Shown here: in pieces, positions 16,810 through 24,368 of the stretch
How positions within the stretch are numbered: position 1 is the stretch's first letter
Layout: every line of letters starts with the position of its first letter
Assembly: GCF_001983175.1 (NCBI RefSeq)
Contig: NZ_MNPW01000008.1
Coordinates: 62,001 to 126,000, forward strand
Source of the DNA: Pseudomonas cedrina subsp. cedrina
GTDB lineage: Bacteria; Pseudomonadota; Gammaproteobacteria; Pseudomonadales; Pseudomonadaceae
DNA: 64,000 nt
Reading direction: 5' to 3'
The notes under the pieces: generated by a model
Told to the model about the DNA's origin: nothing
Seen by the model: only the letters and a program-made list of their open reading frames with translations
Databases searched by the model: none
Position numbers and translations under genes: made by a program

Positions 16810-17949
16810 TTACTCGCGCGCTGTATTGACCTTATAACGCGTGCTGCGGCCGCCTCCGGGTAGACGTATCAGGCAGTTTTTTTCCAGCAGGTCGGCCAGG
16901 TGCCGCGTGGCCGTTGCCTTGGATACCTGGGCCACCGCCTGGTACTGCGCGGCGCTGATCCCGTGTTCAAAGCCCCTTTCACCGCCGTCGAGCAAACGGT
17001 TGAGCGCCTTGATCTGTTCGGCGGACAGCACGAGGTCGCGGTGCTGCTGCCAGAACCGGCTTTTGTCCAGGACCCGGTCAATCCGCGCCATGGCTTGCTG
17101 AATGCTGCGCAACAGGGTCTTGAGAAACCATTCCAGCCAATCCGTGATGTCCAGCGTGGCTTTCTGGCTTGACTCCAGCGCGTTGTAATAACCGGTGCGG
17201 TCCTCAAGGATGCTGGCCGACATCGCATAAAAGCGGATGGCCTGGTGCTCCCCCTGTGCCAGCGCCAAATCCGTAATGGCGCGTGTCAGGCGACCATTGC
17301 CGTCATCGAAGGGATGCAGCGTGACAAACCAGAAATGCGCCACGCCGGCGCGCACCAGCGGGTCGAGCTCCGGTTGATGTCGGCTGGTTTCGAACCATTC
17401 CAGAAAGTCTTCCAGCGCTTGTTCCAAGCCCTCACGCGGTGGCGCCTCGAAATGCACCGTTGGCCGATCAAGGCGCCCCGACACCACCTGCATCGGCTCA
17501 TCCCCGCGCAACGCGCCGACATTCAATGCTCGCGCCGCATAGCTTGCTTGTGGCGTTGGAAACAACAAATGGTGCCAATTCAAAAGACGGGCGAGGGTGA
17601 AGGGTTGGGCGTATTGCTGGGTCGCATCCATTATCAGTTCGGCCAGGCCTTCACTGCGGCGGCTGACGCTCGTGTCCTTCGAGGGCTCCAGGCCCAGACG
17701 CCGCGCCAGCGATGAGCGCACCGAGCCGACATTCAGCTGTTCCCCTTCGATGGCCGAGGAGGTCAGGATGTTCTGTAGCAAGGCATCCAGCTCATTCTGC
17801 GCATTGACCGCCTGGCTGACCGTACCGAGCATGCCCAGCAACTTGCCTTGCGCTTGCCCGCACTCGCGCAGCAAAGGCGCCAAGCGGCCTGGTCGCCAAT
17901 GGAAGTGCGGCCAGTCGGTGTGTTTCCAGATCCAGAGGGGTTGGTCCAT
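16810..17949 (-). CDS. Fic family AMP-transferase with DUF4172 N-terminus and C-terminal winged helix
   Basis: A 379-residue Fic protein. The N-terminal DUF4172 region (MDQPLWIWKHTDWPHFHW) contains the self-inhibitory motif SSAIEGE, with S64, E68 and G69 fitting (S/T)xxxE(G/N). The catalytic loop HPFDDGNGRLTR (212-223) is complete, so the enzyme should modify hydroxyl side chains with AMP when inhibition is relieved. The C-terminus (about 300-379) looks like a winged helix (YQAVAQVSKATATRHLADLLEK). Tandem palindromes with GAGCCGA half-sites start 20 bp upstream of its ATG and are a plausible self-operator. It begins the accessory island after xseB. The target protein is unknown. Confidence 0.9.
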   Translation of the reverse strand: MDQPLWIWKHTDWPHFHWRPGRLAPLLRECGQAQGKLLGMLGTVSQAVNAQNELDALLQNILTSSAIEGEQLNVGSVRSSLARRLGLEPSKDTSVSRRSEGLAELIMDATQQYAQPFTLARLLNWHHLLFPTPQASYAARALNVGALRGDEPMQVVSGRLDRPTVHFEAPPREGLEQALEDFLEWFETSRHQPELDPLVRAGVAHFWFVTLHPFDDGNGRLTRAITDLALAQGEHQAIRFYAMSASILEDRTGYYNALESSQKATLDITDWLEWFLKTLLRSIQQAMARIDRVLDKSRFWQQHRDLVLSAEQIKALNRLLDGGERGFEHGISAAQYQAVAQVSKATATRHLADLLEKNCLIRLPGGGRSTRYKVNTARE

Positions 17950-17968
17950 GGAGGGATACCTGATTATC

Positions 17969-18031
17969 TGAGCCGAATGGGAATGTTATTCGGCTCACTT
18001 AATGAGCCGATTGTGCATGCTTTCCGGCTCA
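17969..18031. promoter_or_regulatory. Tandem GAGCCGA palindromes upstream of the first Fic gene
   Basis: TGAGCCGAAT (17969-17978) and ATTCGGCTCA (17988-17997) are perfect 10-base inverted arms with a 9-base spacer. A further TGAGCCGA (18003-18010) and a CCGGCTCA (18024-18031) add two more half-sites. All four lie within 20-82 bp upstream of the Fic start, where an operator would overlap the promoter. The Fic protein's own winged helix is the obvious candidate binder (inference). Confidence 0.55.
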
Positions 18032-18113
18032 TCGCCTATGGGTATTTCTGCTCATGCTGAGGGAACCAAGGGCGAAGGACGGATGACCCTGCGACCAGAA
18101 CTTACTGCGTTGA

Positions 18114-18747
18114 CTGCCTATACAACGCGCAACACTGTCGGTAAACCGCGAATTGGTGCTGCTCTATTGGCAGGTCGGTCACGATATTCTGATCCGCCAG
18201 GCCGCACAGGGGTGGGGTACCAAGGTGATTGAGCGCCTCGCTCAAAATCTGCGTGCGGCCTTTCCAAAAATAAACGGCTTTTTCGCCACGTAATCTCAAG
18301 TACATGCGTGCTTTTGCGCAGGCCTGGCCTTATACGGAATTGTGCAAGAGGTGCTTGCACAGATGCCCTGGTATCACCAACTGGCTCTGCTGAATAAACT
18401 CCCCGGCCCCGAAACCCGACGTTGGTACGTTAGTCAGGCAATCGAGCACAACTGGTCGCCCAACACGCCGGTGATGCACATCGAAAATCGTCTGCTGGAG
18501 CGCAGTGGCAAAGCCGTCAGCAACTTCGAAACCCATCTGCCCAAACCACAATCCGATCTTGCGCGCGACTCGCTGAATTGGCTTGCTGTTATGCAAGCGC
18601 AAGAATGAGGTTGTGGCGGAATATGCGTTGCGTGACAACAACGGACCTATTGGGGTGGCGGAATATCAACGGGTTGAATCGTTGCCTGCGGAGCTGCAAA
18701 CCAGTTTGCCAAGCATCGAGCAGACAGAGCGAGAACTGGCAAAATAA
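18114..18747 (+). pseudogene. Decayed DUF1016/YhcG-type PD-(D/E)XK nuclease
   Basis: Pieced together across frames, this is a DUF1016 (YhcG) protein: LPIQRATLSVNRELVLLYWQ and QGWGTKVIERLAQNLRAAFP in one frame, a +1 slip in the T-run at 18279-18283, then SPRNLKYMRAFAQAWP, a -1 slip at about 18340, then EVLAQMPWYHQLALLNKL to LPKPQSDLARDSLN. At about 18578-18583 the sequence jumps to the extreme C-terminus (LLLCKRKNEVVAEYALRD to TERELAK and TAA), deleting roughly 130 codons that encode the nuclease core. An in-frame stop lies just before the first conserved codon. The gene is clearly dead; DUF1016 nucleases are typical accessory-island genes. Confidence 0.88.
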
Positions 18748-18753
18748 CGGCGA

Positions 18754-18777
18754 AAGCCTGCTTCTAAGGGCAGGCTT
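18754..18777. terminator. Possible terminator hairpin
   Basis: AAGCCTGC and GCAGGCTT form an 8-bp stem with an 8-base loop between the pseudogene and the convergent YcaC-like gene. The U-runs are short on both strands, so termination strength is uncertain. Confidence 0.4.
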
Positions 18778-18796
18778 GTCGTACGGCTTTGCTTAC

Positions 18797-19429
18797 TTAC
18801 TTCTGATGCGCCGTCAGCGCGGCATACCCATTCATCAAATTGCGATAGTTAGGAATCCGCTGCGACAGCAAATTCCCCAGCCCTTCAATATCGTTGCGCC
18901 AGTCGCGATGCAGCTCACACGCCACCGAAAACCAGTTCATCAACTGCGCACCCGCTTGCGTCATCCGGCTCCACGCCGCCTGCTGCACCGTGGTATTGAA
19001 CGTGCCCGATGCATCGGTCACCACAAACACCTCAAACCCTTCCGCCAGTGCCGACAATGTCGGGAACGCGACGCACACATCCGTGACCACACCGGCAATG
19101 ATGATCTGCTTACGGCCGGTGGCCTTGATCGCCTTGACGAAGTCTTCGTTGTCCCACGCGTTGATCTGGCCAGGGCGGGCGATGTACGGCGCGTCCGGGA
19201 ACATCTCTTTGAGCTCTGGAACCAGCGGGCCGTTGGGGCCTTGTTCGAAGCTGGTGGTAAGGATGGTCGGCAAGTTGAAGAACTTGGCCAGGTCGGCCAG
19301 GGCGAGCACGTTGTTCTTGAACTCGTTGGGCGAGAAGTCCTGCACCAGGGAAATCAGGCCGGTTTGGTGGTCGACCAGCAGAACTACGGCGTCGTCTTTG
19401 TTGAGGCGGTTGTAGGTTGGAGTGCTCAT
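18797..19429 (-). CDS. Isochorismatase-family hydrolase, YcaC-like
   Basis: A 210-residue cysteine hydrolase. The Asp of the catalytic triad lies in AVVLLVDHQTGLISLV, the Lys is probably in the ATGRKQIIIAG region, and the nucleophile Cys is in AGVVTDVCVAFPTLSALAEG. The closest match I recognise is YcaC, whose physiological substrate is unsettled. It is cytoplasmic and probably oligomeric. It stands alone, flanked by the decayed nuclease and a 525-base gap. Confidence 0.85.
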   Translation of the reverse strand: MSTPTYNRLNKDDAVVLLVDHQTGLISLVQDFSPNEFKNNVLALADLAKFFNLPTILTTSFEQGPNGPLVPELKEMFPDAPYIARPGQINAWDNEDFVKAIKATGRKQIIIAGVVTDVCVAFPTLSALAEGFEVFVVTDASGTFNTTVQQAAWSRMTQAGAQLMNWFSVACELHRDWRNDIEGLGNLLSQRIPNYRNLMNGYAALTAHQK

Positions 19430-19823
19430 GGTTGAATCCTTTTTTGTTTAGGTTGGTTGGGCGTTGCGTTCAACATGGGCACAGGTTAATGGGTGGAAGC
19501 TGGGTGATAAATCGGCTGGAAGGCGTCTTACTGTCAACTTAAAAGGGACGATTGGGTTTGGCGGTTTGTGCAGCAGCCTGTTGCACAACTATAGGTAGCG
19601 AGTGATTGCTGTCTGGTTGGGGCCCTGATCTTGAGTGGCCAGCAGGGCCTCTCCCTTTCATTTGCAGGACGTTTCCGAGAGAATCCCAACCGCATTGCGC
19701 CAGCGGGGATGGGTGACTAGGCTGCGGATTATCACTGCACATTCAGTGATCGGGTTTAGTCGCCCGGATTCGATTGGCGTATGAGCAACTCATGAGTCAG
19801 GCACCCCTTCGCCTGCATCTTAT
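19430..19823. other. Gene-poor stretch before the structured leader
   Basis: About 390 bases without a gene I can support. Short open frames exist on both strands but lack ribosome-binding sites and recognisable families. The phrase TTTAGTCGC occurs here (near 19760) and again just upstream of the DUF6124-like gene, hinting that part of the stretch is a degraded copy of that gene's leader region. Confidence 0.4.
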
Positions 19824-19898
19824 GGTGGCTGTACGCAGGGCACCTTCGGGTGCGCCGGGTTTCCAATCGACCGGTCGACTAACCTGCGTACAGCTGCC
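19824..19898 (+). ncRNA. Structured leader element: 16-bp stem enclosing a UUCG hairpin
   Basis: The arms 19824-19839 and 19883-19898 pair over 16 contiguous positions, 14 Watson-Crick and two G-U (19826/19896 and 19827/19895). The wobbles mean the helix is better in RNA than in DNA. Inside it, 19840-19853 forms GCACC-TTCG-GGTGC, a C(UUCG)G tetraloop hairpin, and a second small helix can form from CCGG at 19855-19858 with CCGG at 19871-19874, overlapping the palindrome TCGACCGGTCGA. The result is a three-way-junction shape. It lies 56 bases upstream of a small DUF6124-like gene with a strong ribosome-binding site. I recall similar leaders before small Pseudomonas genes but know no assigned function. 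Confidence 0.65.
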
Positions 19899-19954
19899 GC
19901 CTTTTGTTTAGTCGCGGGAAGTGGCAGCTCCAAATTATCGATTGGAGGTTTGCT

Positions 19955-20191
19955 ATGGATAACGTTGTTTCGGGTTCCCCGCCATCGGCTGCGACCAAGC
20001 CATTTGTTGTTAATGAAGAACTGAGCTTTGAGGATGCCTGGGTGCGTGTGGCTGAGCTGCTGCAGTGTGCGGTGGCGACGTCGCAGATGCTCGGGGAGCC
20101 GCAAGGTGCACCGCAAAGGGCGGTGATGCATTTGGTGGAGATGGCGAAGATGGTGGCGGATCGGGCTGTGGAGTGTATGCAGCTTAGGTAA
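19955..20191 (+). CDS. Small DUF6124-like protein, 78 aa
   Basis: MDNVVSGSPPSAATKPF leads into a helical segment (SFEDAWVRVAELLQCAVATSQM, RAVMHLVEMAKMVADRAVECM). The short disordered head, acidic N-terminus and two helices resemble the DUF6124/DUF3077 type of small, lineage-specific Pseudomonas proteins, which often occur in several copies per genome. GGAGG lies 6-10 bases before the ATG. The structured RNA just upstream probably belongs to its leader. Function unknown; cytoplasmic by lack of signal or membrane segments. Confidence 0.65.
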   Translation: MDNVVSGSPPSAATKPFVVNEELSFEDAWVRVAELLQCAVATSQMLGEPQGAPQRAVMHLVEMAKMVADRAVECMQLR

Positions 20192-20243
20192 GTCGAAGTC
20201 GCCTGTTCGGGCTTCACCGTTCAGGCGATTTAATTCTTACTGT

Positions 20244-21365
20244 TCAGTCATAGAGCCTAAATTCGTTGCTATCGCGAATTAGCAGTTGCATCAGCTTGGG
20301 ATGAATGAAGAGCTTCTCTTTGCCGACCTGAACCTCTCGCAAAACACCAATGGAGACCAAGTCTTTGAGGTAGCGAGCGGCGGCCTGGCGCTGAGCAATC
20401 TGTTTATCGACGACGTTGGTAATGCGGCAGTAAGGCTGTTCGAAAATTACATCCACCAGTTCACGGGAGTAGGTTTTTGGCAGACGCTCGCGAACAAACT
20501 GGCTGGTGTGCTCGGAAAGGCTACGAATGGCGGCAATTTTGGCGCTGGTCCAGCGAGCGGTTTCTTCCACCGCGGTGAGCATATACAGCAGCCAGGGTTC
20601 CCAGGCTTGATTGCGTGTGACGTCAAGCAGAAGTCGGTAGTAATCGGCTCTATGCGCAATGATGAAATGGCTAAGGTAAAGAATCGGTAGATTCAACAGA
20701 CCTTCCTGGATCAGGTACAGAGTATTGAGCACTCGCCCAGTACGACCGTTGCCGTCGGTGAAAGGATGAATTGCCTCGAATTGGTAGTGCCCTACTGCCA
20801 TTCGCACGAGAGGATCGAGGTCGGTCTCGTTGTGCAGGAAACGTTCCCAGTTGGCGAGCAAGTCGCGTAAGCGATCTTCGCCCTCTGGTGGGGTGTAGAT
20901 AATCTCGCTGGTACGATCATTGGCGAGTTGGACGCCTGGCACTCGGCGGATGTCCATGTTTACGCCCTTGAGCGTGCGACATATCTCTACGGCCGTGCCG
21001 GTGGACAGTGGTCGCTCAGCCAACGATTGGTAACCGTTATGCAGAGCCTTGCGGTAACGCAGTGCTTCCTTGGTTGCGGGGTCTGCATGGTTGGCGCCAT
21101 CCTGGGCGTGCTGGAAGAGCAAGTCCGTAGTAGTGACGATACTTTCGATCTCGGAGCTGTCCTTGGCTTCAAGCAAAGGGATGGTATTGATAAGCATCGT
21201 TTGATTAGGGATCAGCTCGGCCGCCTGTTTCAATTCAGCCAGGGCTGCACGGGCTTCAATACAGCGTTTAAGTACTGCTCGAGTTTCAAGCTCAGCAGTC
21301 GGCGGCAATGGCGGAAGCTGGTTGTAGGGCTTATCGGCCTGCCAGGGAAGATGAGGTTTAGTCAT
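20244..21365 (-). CDS. Fic family AMP-transferase, Fic_N/SoFic type
   Basis: A 373-residue Fic protein, unrelated in its N-terminus to the one at 16810. A helical Fic_N region (about 10-100) holds an inhibitory-type motif in EAKDSSEIES (S70 and E74, but followed by Ser rather than Gly/Asn). The catalytic loop HPFTDGNGRTGR (200-211) is complete. A C-terminal winged helix (about 295-373: YCRITNVVDKQIAQRQAAARYLKDL) ends the protein. Proteins of this type are self-AMPylating or modify unknown partners. Upstream, at 21460-21517, are TGTCGC-type palindromes that may be its operator. It lies in the accessory island beside an S24 repressor. Confidence 0.9.
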   Translation of the reverse strand: MTKPHLPWQADKPYNQLPPLPPTAELETRAVLKRCIEARAALAELKQAAELIPNQTMLINTIPLLEAKDSSEIESIVTTTDLLFQHAQDGANHADPATKEALRYRKALHNGYQSLAERPLSTGTAVEICRTLKGVNMDIRRVPGVQLANDRTSEIIYTPPEGEDRLRDLLANWERFLHNETDLDPLVRMAVGHYQFEAIHPFTDGNGRTGRVLNTLYLIQEGLLNLPILYLSHFIIAHRADYYRLLLDVTRNQAWEPWLLYMLTAVEETARWTSAKIAAIRSLSEHTSQFVRERLPKTYSRELVDVIFEQPYCRITNVVDKQIAQRQAAARYLKDLVSIGVLREVQVGKEKLFIHPKLMQLLIRDSNEFRLYD

Positions 21366-21459
21366 GGGAGCGCGCGCTCACTAGGTCGTACAGTTAAAGG
21401 CGAGAGCGCCCGTATATGCGTCTTTTTTCATGTCGTCAGTGTAAGCACGTGTGCCTATC

Positions 21460-21517
21460 GTGTCGCTGTTTTTTGGTTTTTGCGACACGTTTCGCGTTTG
21501 TGTCGCTGTTAGCGACA
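21460..21517. promoter_or_regulatory. TGTCGC palindrome cluster upstream of the second Fic gene
   Basis: GTGTCGC (21460-21466) and GCGACAC (21482-21488) are inverted arms; TGTCGCTGTTAGCGACA (21501-21517) is a perfect 7-3-7 palindrome. They lie 95-152 bases upstream of the Fic start, in the otherwise gene-free interval 21366-21759. Candidate binders are the Fic winged helix or the nearby XRE/S24 regulator. The regulator's own upstream region has no TGTCGC site that I could find, which argues slightly against it. Confidence 0.5.
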
Positions 21518-21715
21518 TGTCGGATAAGGCCTGCGAGGCTCTCCACGGTATTTGCAAAAAAAGGGCCGCAGATGCAGTGGCCTAATCCGTTATCTGGGTT
21601 GAGGTGTGCAAGGCCGGCACATAAATGCGTAAGTCACGTTAGCTTGACGAGGTTAGGGCGAGTTTAGTCAATGGTCATTGAGCCATCGACTTGCGAATGC
21701 GAGATTCTTCAGACA

Positions 21716-21741
21716 TTAAAAAGCCGGCTTGTGGCCGGCTT
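21716..21741 (-). terminator. Terminator after the S24 regulator unit
   Basis: AAGCCGGC and GCCGGCTT form an 8-bp stem with a 5-base loop. On the minus strand the stem is followed by a run of five T. It lies 19 bases beyond the stop of the small ORF downstream of the regulator. Confidence 0.75.
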
Positions 21742-21759
21742 CTCGGGGACTGGTTCAGT

Positions 21760-21915
21760 CTATTTTTGGTAAACCTCACCAGCCTTCAAATCGCTCAACC
21801 CACATTGCGTCGGGCTGAATAGCAGGGGCATCCGCGGGAACTCCTCCGCATCGCCGAGCAGGGTGAATAGCTTCAAGCCACCCCCTGCCAAATGTGCGGC
21901 GCATGATACCCACAT
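21760..21915 (-). CDS. Possible 51-aa protein downstream of the S24 regulator
   Basis: An open frame of 52 codons lies between the regulator's stop and the terminator. It reads MWVSCAAHLAGGGLKLF at the start and ends FSPTQCGLSDLKAGEVYQK. The end looks protein-like, but the same DNA is also open in another frame that starts at an ATG closer to the GGAGG site (at about 21919). Which frame is used, or whether either is, cannot be decided here. No family recognised. Confidence 0.4.
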   Translation of the reverse strand: MWVSCAAHLAGGGLKLFTLLGDAEEFPRMPLLFSPTQCGLSDLKAGEVYQK

Positions 21916-21920
21916 CCATC

Positions 21921-22697
21921 TCAGTTGCCCACCTCCGGATCCGATTTAGAGCCTTCCCAGCCCAACAGGTGATCATCCAGCGGCACCGGTGGCCTGCGGT
22001 TGTTCAGCGTGGACCACCAGAACACCCAGCCCAGAATCTGGAAGTTCTGCTCAAAGCGTTGTTCGTACGTAAGGTATTCATCCGGATGCTCGCCGGCATT
22101 GTGGCTACGCATGCGCAAGCCACCTCCGGGTCGGTTGTAGAGGTATTTGATGCGCAGCATGCCGTCGTGTTCTACGGCGTAGATTTCGCCGTCGATGATC
22201 TGGGTGCGGCCTCGGTCCACGGCGAGGGTGGCGCCTTGTTGGATGATGTCGATCATGCTGTTGTCGACCATGTAGGCGCCCAGGGCGCGGTCGGGGTTGA
22301 CGTTGAGGGTTTCGAAAGTGTGCAGGGAGATGCGGATGCGTTCGGTTGAGGTGAATGAAGGGTGGAGGTCGATCTCCACGTCAATTTTTTCTGGAGAACA
22401 GGCGGGGCCTGTGAGGTATTTGCCGCTTCCTTCGCGCAGTGTGGGCAGTCCTTTTCGGGTGTCCGGGCCTTCCAGCAGGAAGTTGGCCGGTGGGTGTTTG
22501 GGGCCTTCGCCGGTGCGCAGCCAACGGCTGGAGACGCAGAGCAATTCTGCGATCTCGTTGAGTCGGCCCATGGGTACACCGCGCTTGAACCAGTTGTTCA
22601 CGTGTTGAGGCGTGACACCGCGGTTCTTGGCGAAGTCGGAGGCGGAAAGATGAACTTCCCGCAGTAACGCTTTTAAACGATCACCTGATGTATTCAT
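21921..22697 (-). CDS. XRE-type repressor with S24 (LexA-like) autoprotease domain
   Basis: A 258-residue phage-type repressor. The N-terminal helix-turn-helix (about 5-65) includes LREVHLSASDFAKNRGVTPQ and HVNNWFKRGVP. The C-terminal S24 domain has the nucleophile S147 in VDNSMIDII and the general base K184 in GMLRIKYLY, 37 residues apart as in LexA (S119/K156). Such proteins are cleaved on RecA activation, linking DNA damage to prophage, bacteriocin or defence genes. No prophage or tailocin genes adjoin, so its targets may be the island genes or lie elsewhere. Confidence 0.87.
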   Translation of the reverse strand: MNTSGDRLKALLREVHLSASDFAKNRGVTPQHVNNWFKRGVPMGRLNEIAELLCVSSRWLRTGEGPKHPPANFLLEGPDTRKGLPTLREGSGKYLTGPACSPEKIDVEIDLHPSFTSTERIRISLHTFETLNVNPDRALGAYMVDNSMIDIIQQGATLAVDRGRTQIIDGEIYAVEHDGMLRIKYLYNRPGGGLRMRSHNAGEHPDEYLTYEQRFEQNFQILGWVFWWSTLNNRRPPVPLDDHLLGWEGSKSDPEVGN

Positions 22698-22854
22698 AAA
22701 CGCAGAGTTTACTGGCGGGATTTACAGATCAAATAAACCATGCGTTGAGTTGCCCGTGTAGGCTTTTGCTTAGTTGTAGCTTGATACTTCAGATTCAGGC
22801 GCTAGTTAAACGGTGTTTATAAAGTATTGAACTTGTCGTTTAATTTCTCCCACA

Positions 22855-22882
22855 AAAAAGCCCCGAATGATCGGGGCTTTTT
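22855..22882 (-). terminator. Terminator after ppa
   Basis: AAAAGCCCCGA and TCGGGGCTTTT pair around an ATGA loop and are flanked by A and T runs on both sides, so it could work in either direction. It sits 28 bases beyond the ppa stop. Confidence 0.9.
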
Positions 22883-22909
22883 CAATTCGCGGGCAATGAA
22901 GAGCAGGTA

Positions 22910-23437
22910 TCAGCCTTTGTAGGCGGCGACCGACTTCATGATCTCGGCGCGGGCGGCTTCTGCGTCGCCCCAACCGTCGATCTTCACCCATTTGCCTTTT
23001 TCGAGGTCTTTGTAGTTCTCGAAGAAGTGCTTGATCTGTTCCAGCAGCAGGGGCGGCAGGTCGGTGTATTCCTTCACGTCCACGTACAACTGGGACAGCT
23101 TGTCGTGGGGGACCGCGATAACCTTGGCGTCGCCGCCGCCGTCGTCGGTCATGTGCAGGATGCCGACCGGGCGGGCACGGATGACCGAGCCTGGGGTGAC
23201 GGGGTAAGGGGTTACCACCAGCACGTCGAGGGGGTCGCCATCGTCAGCCAGGGTGTTGGGGATAAAACCGTAGTTGGCCGGGTAGAACATGGGGGTGGCC
23301 ATGAAACGGTCAACGAACAGGCAGTCGCTGTCTTTGTCGATTTCGTATTTGATCGGCGCGTGGTTGGCCGGAATCTCGATGGCGACGTAGATGTCGTTCG
23401 GCAGGTCTTTGCCAGCCGGAATCTTGCTGTAGCTCAT
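22910..23437 (-). CDS. ppa: Inorganic pyrophosphatase
   Basis: This family I enzyme hydrolyses pyrophosphate from biosynthetic reactions, driving them forward. The 175-residue protein contains the Mg-binding signature DDGDPLDVLVV, plus KYEIDKDSDCLFVDRF and FPANYGFIPNT-like YPANYGFIPNT. It is a cytosolic hexamer in relatives. A strong terminator follows. It marks the return to conserved gene order after the Fic island. Confidence 0.97.
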   Translation of the reverse strand: MSYSKIPAGKDLPNDIYVAIEIPANHAPIKYEIDKDSDCLFVDRFMATPMFYPANYGFIPNTLADDGDPLDVLVVTPYPVTPGSVIRARPVGILHMTDDGGGDAKVIAVPHDKLSQLYVDVKEYTDLPPLLLEQIKHFFENYKDLEKGKWVKIDGWGDAEAARAEIMKSVAAYKG

Positions 23438-23546
23438 TGGGCGTTGCCCCCGTTAGTTGGCCATATGACATGGCCGGATTGGCCTAAAAGTGGCGGCGAT
23501 TATAGGCATATTCCGGCGCCGATGCCATGCGCCAGACGTCGTACGG

Positions 23547-24362
23547 TCATTCGCCTTGTGGTTGATAACGCGGGTCACTGGCTTGCAGTTGGGCGAGGCG
23601 GGCCAGTGGATCCTGGCGGTAAAAGCGGCTGAGTTGGGCGTACACCTGTGGATAACTGTTAGCCAGCAGGTCCGGGGCGCTGAAAAAATATTCGCTGGTG
23701 ACGGCGAAGAATTCCGCCGGGTTTTCCGCGGCGTAGGGGTCGATCTCGGTGTCGGCGTCCGGGTTAGCGTCCAGTTGGCGATTGAGGTCGTCGTAGGCGC
23801 TTTGCATCACGCTCGCCCATTCCTGCACGCGCATGTCGTTGTGCAGCGGCGGCAGGCCGTTGGCGTCGCCGTTGAGCATGTCGAGCTTGTGCGCCAGTTC
23901 GTGGATGACCAGGTTGTAGCCTTCCCAGTTGCCACTGGCCAGTACGCCGGGCCACGCCAGGATCACCGGGCCCTGTTGCCAGGCTTCGCCGCTGTGTTCG
24001 CCGTCCCATTCGTGTTCGATGCCGCTGCTGTCGCGATGGCGCTGGGGGCTGACGAAGTCGTCGGGGTACAGCACGATTTCGTGAAAGCCCTGGTACCAGT
24101 CGAGGTCACCCAGGTTCATCAGTGGCAGTTGCGCCTGGGCGGCGAGCAGCAGGCGTTGTTCCTGGTGCAGTTCGACGCCGGGCAGGGCGGTGAGATGTTT
24201 GTCGGCGAGGAACAGCACGCAGGCTTCGCGCAGCCACTGGTCCTGCTCGGGGCTGATGCCGTCGAGAAAGGTCAGGTGCTCGCGCACCCGCTGCCAGGTG
24301 TCATCGGCAATCGGGTGCTTCGCCAGCAAGCGCTGGCGACGCCAGGCGCTGAGGGACCACAT
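23547..24362 (-). CDS. mtfA: MtfA-type M90 zinc peptidase
   Basis: MtfA in E. coli binds the repressor Mlc and has aminopeptidase activity. This 271-residue protein carries the zinc motif HELAH (154-158, in YNLVIHELAHKLDMLNGDANG) and a downstream glutamate region (ENPAEFFAVTSEYFF) that probably supplies the third ligand. It is cytoplasmic. Its position between ppa and a DedA gene matches PAO1. Confidence 0.9.
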   Translation of the reverse strand: MWSLSAWRRQRLLAKHPIADDTWQRVREHLTFLDGISPEQDQWLREACVLFLADKHLTALPGVELHQEQRLLLAAQAQLPLMNLGDLDWYQGFHEIVLYPDDFVSPQRHRDSSGIEHEWDGEHSGEAWQQGPVILAWPGVLASGNWEGYNLVIHELAHKLDMLNGDANGLPPLHNDMRVQEWASVMQSAYDDLNRQLDANPDADTEIDPYAAENPAEFFAVTSEYFFSAPDLLANSYPQVYAQLSRFYRQDPLARLAQLQASDPRYQPQGE

Positions 24363-24368
24363 CGCAGG

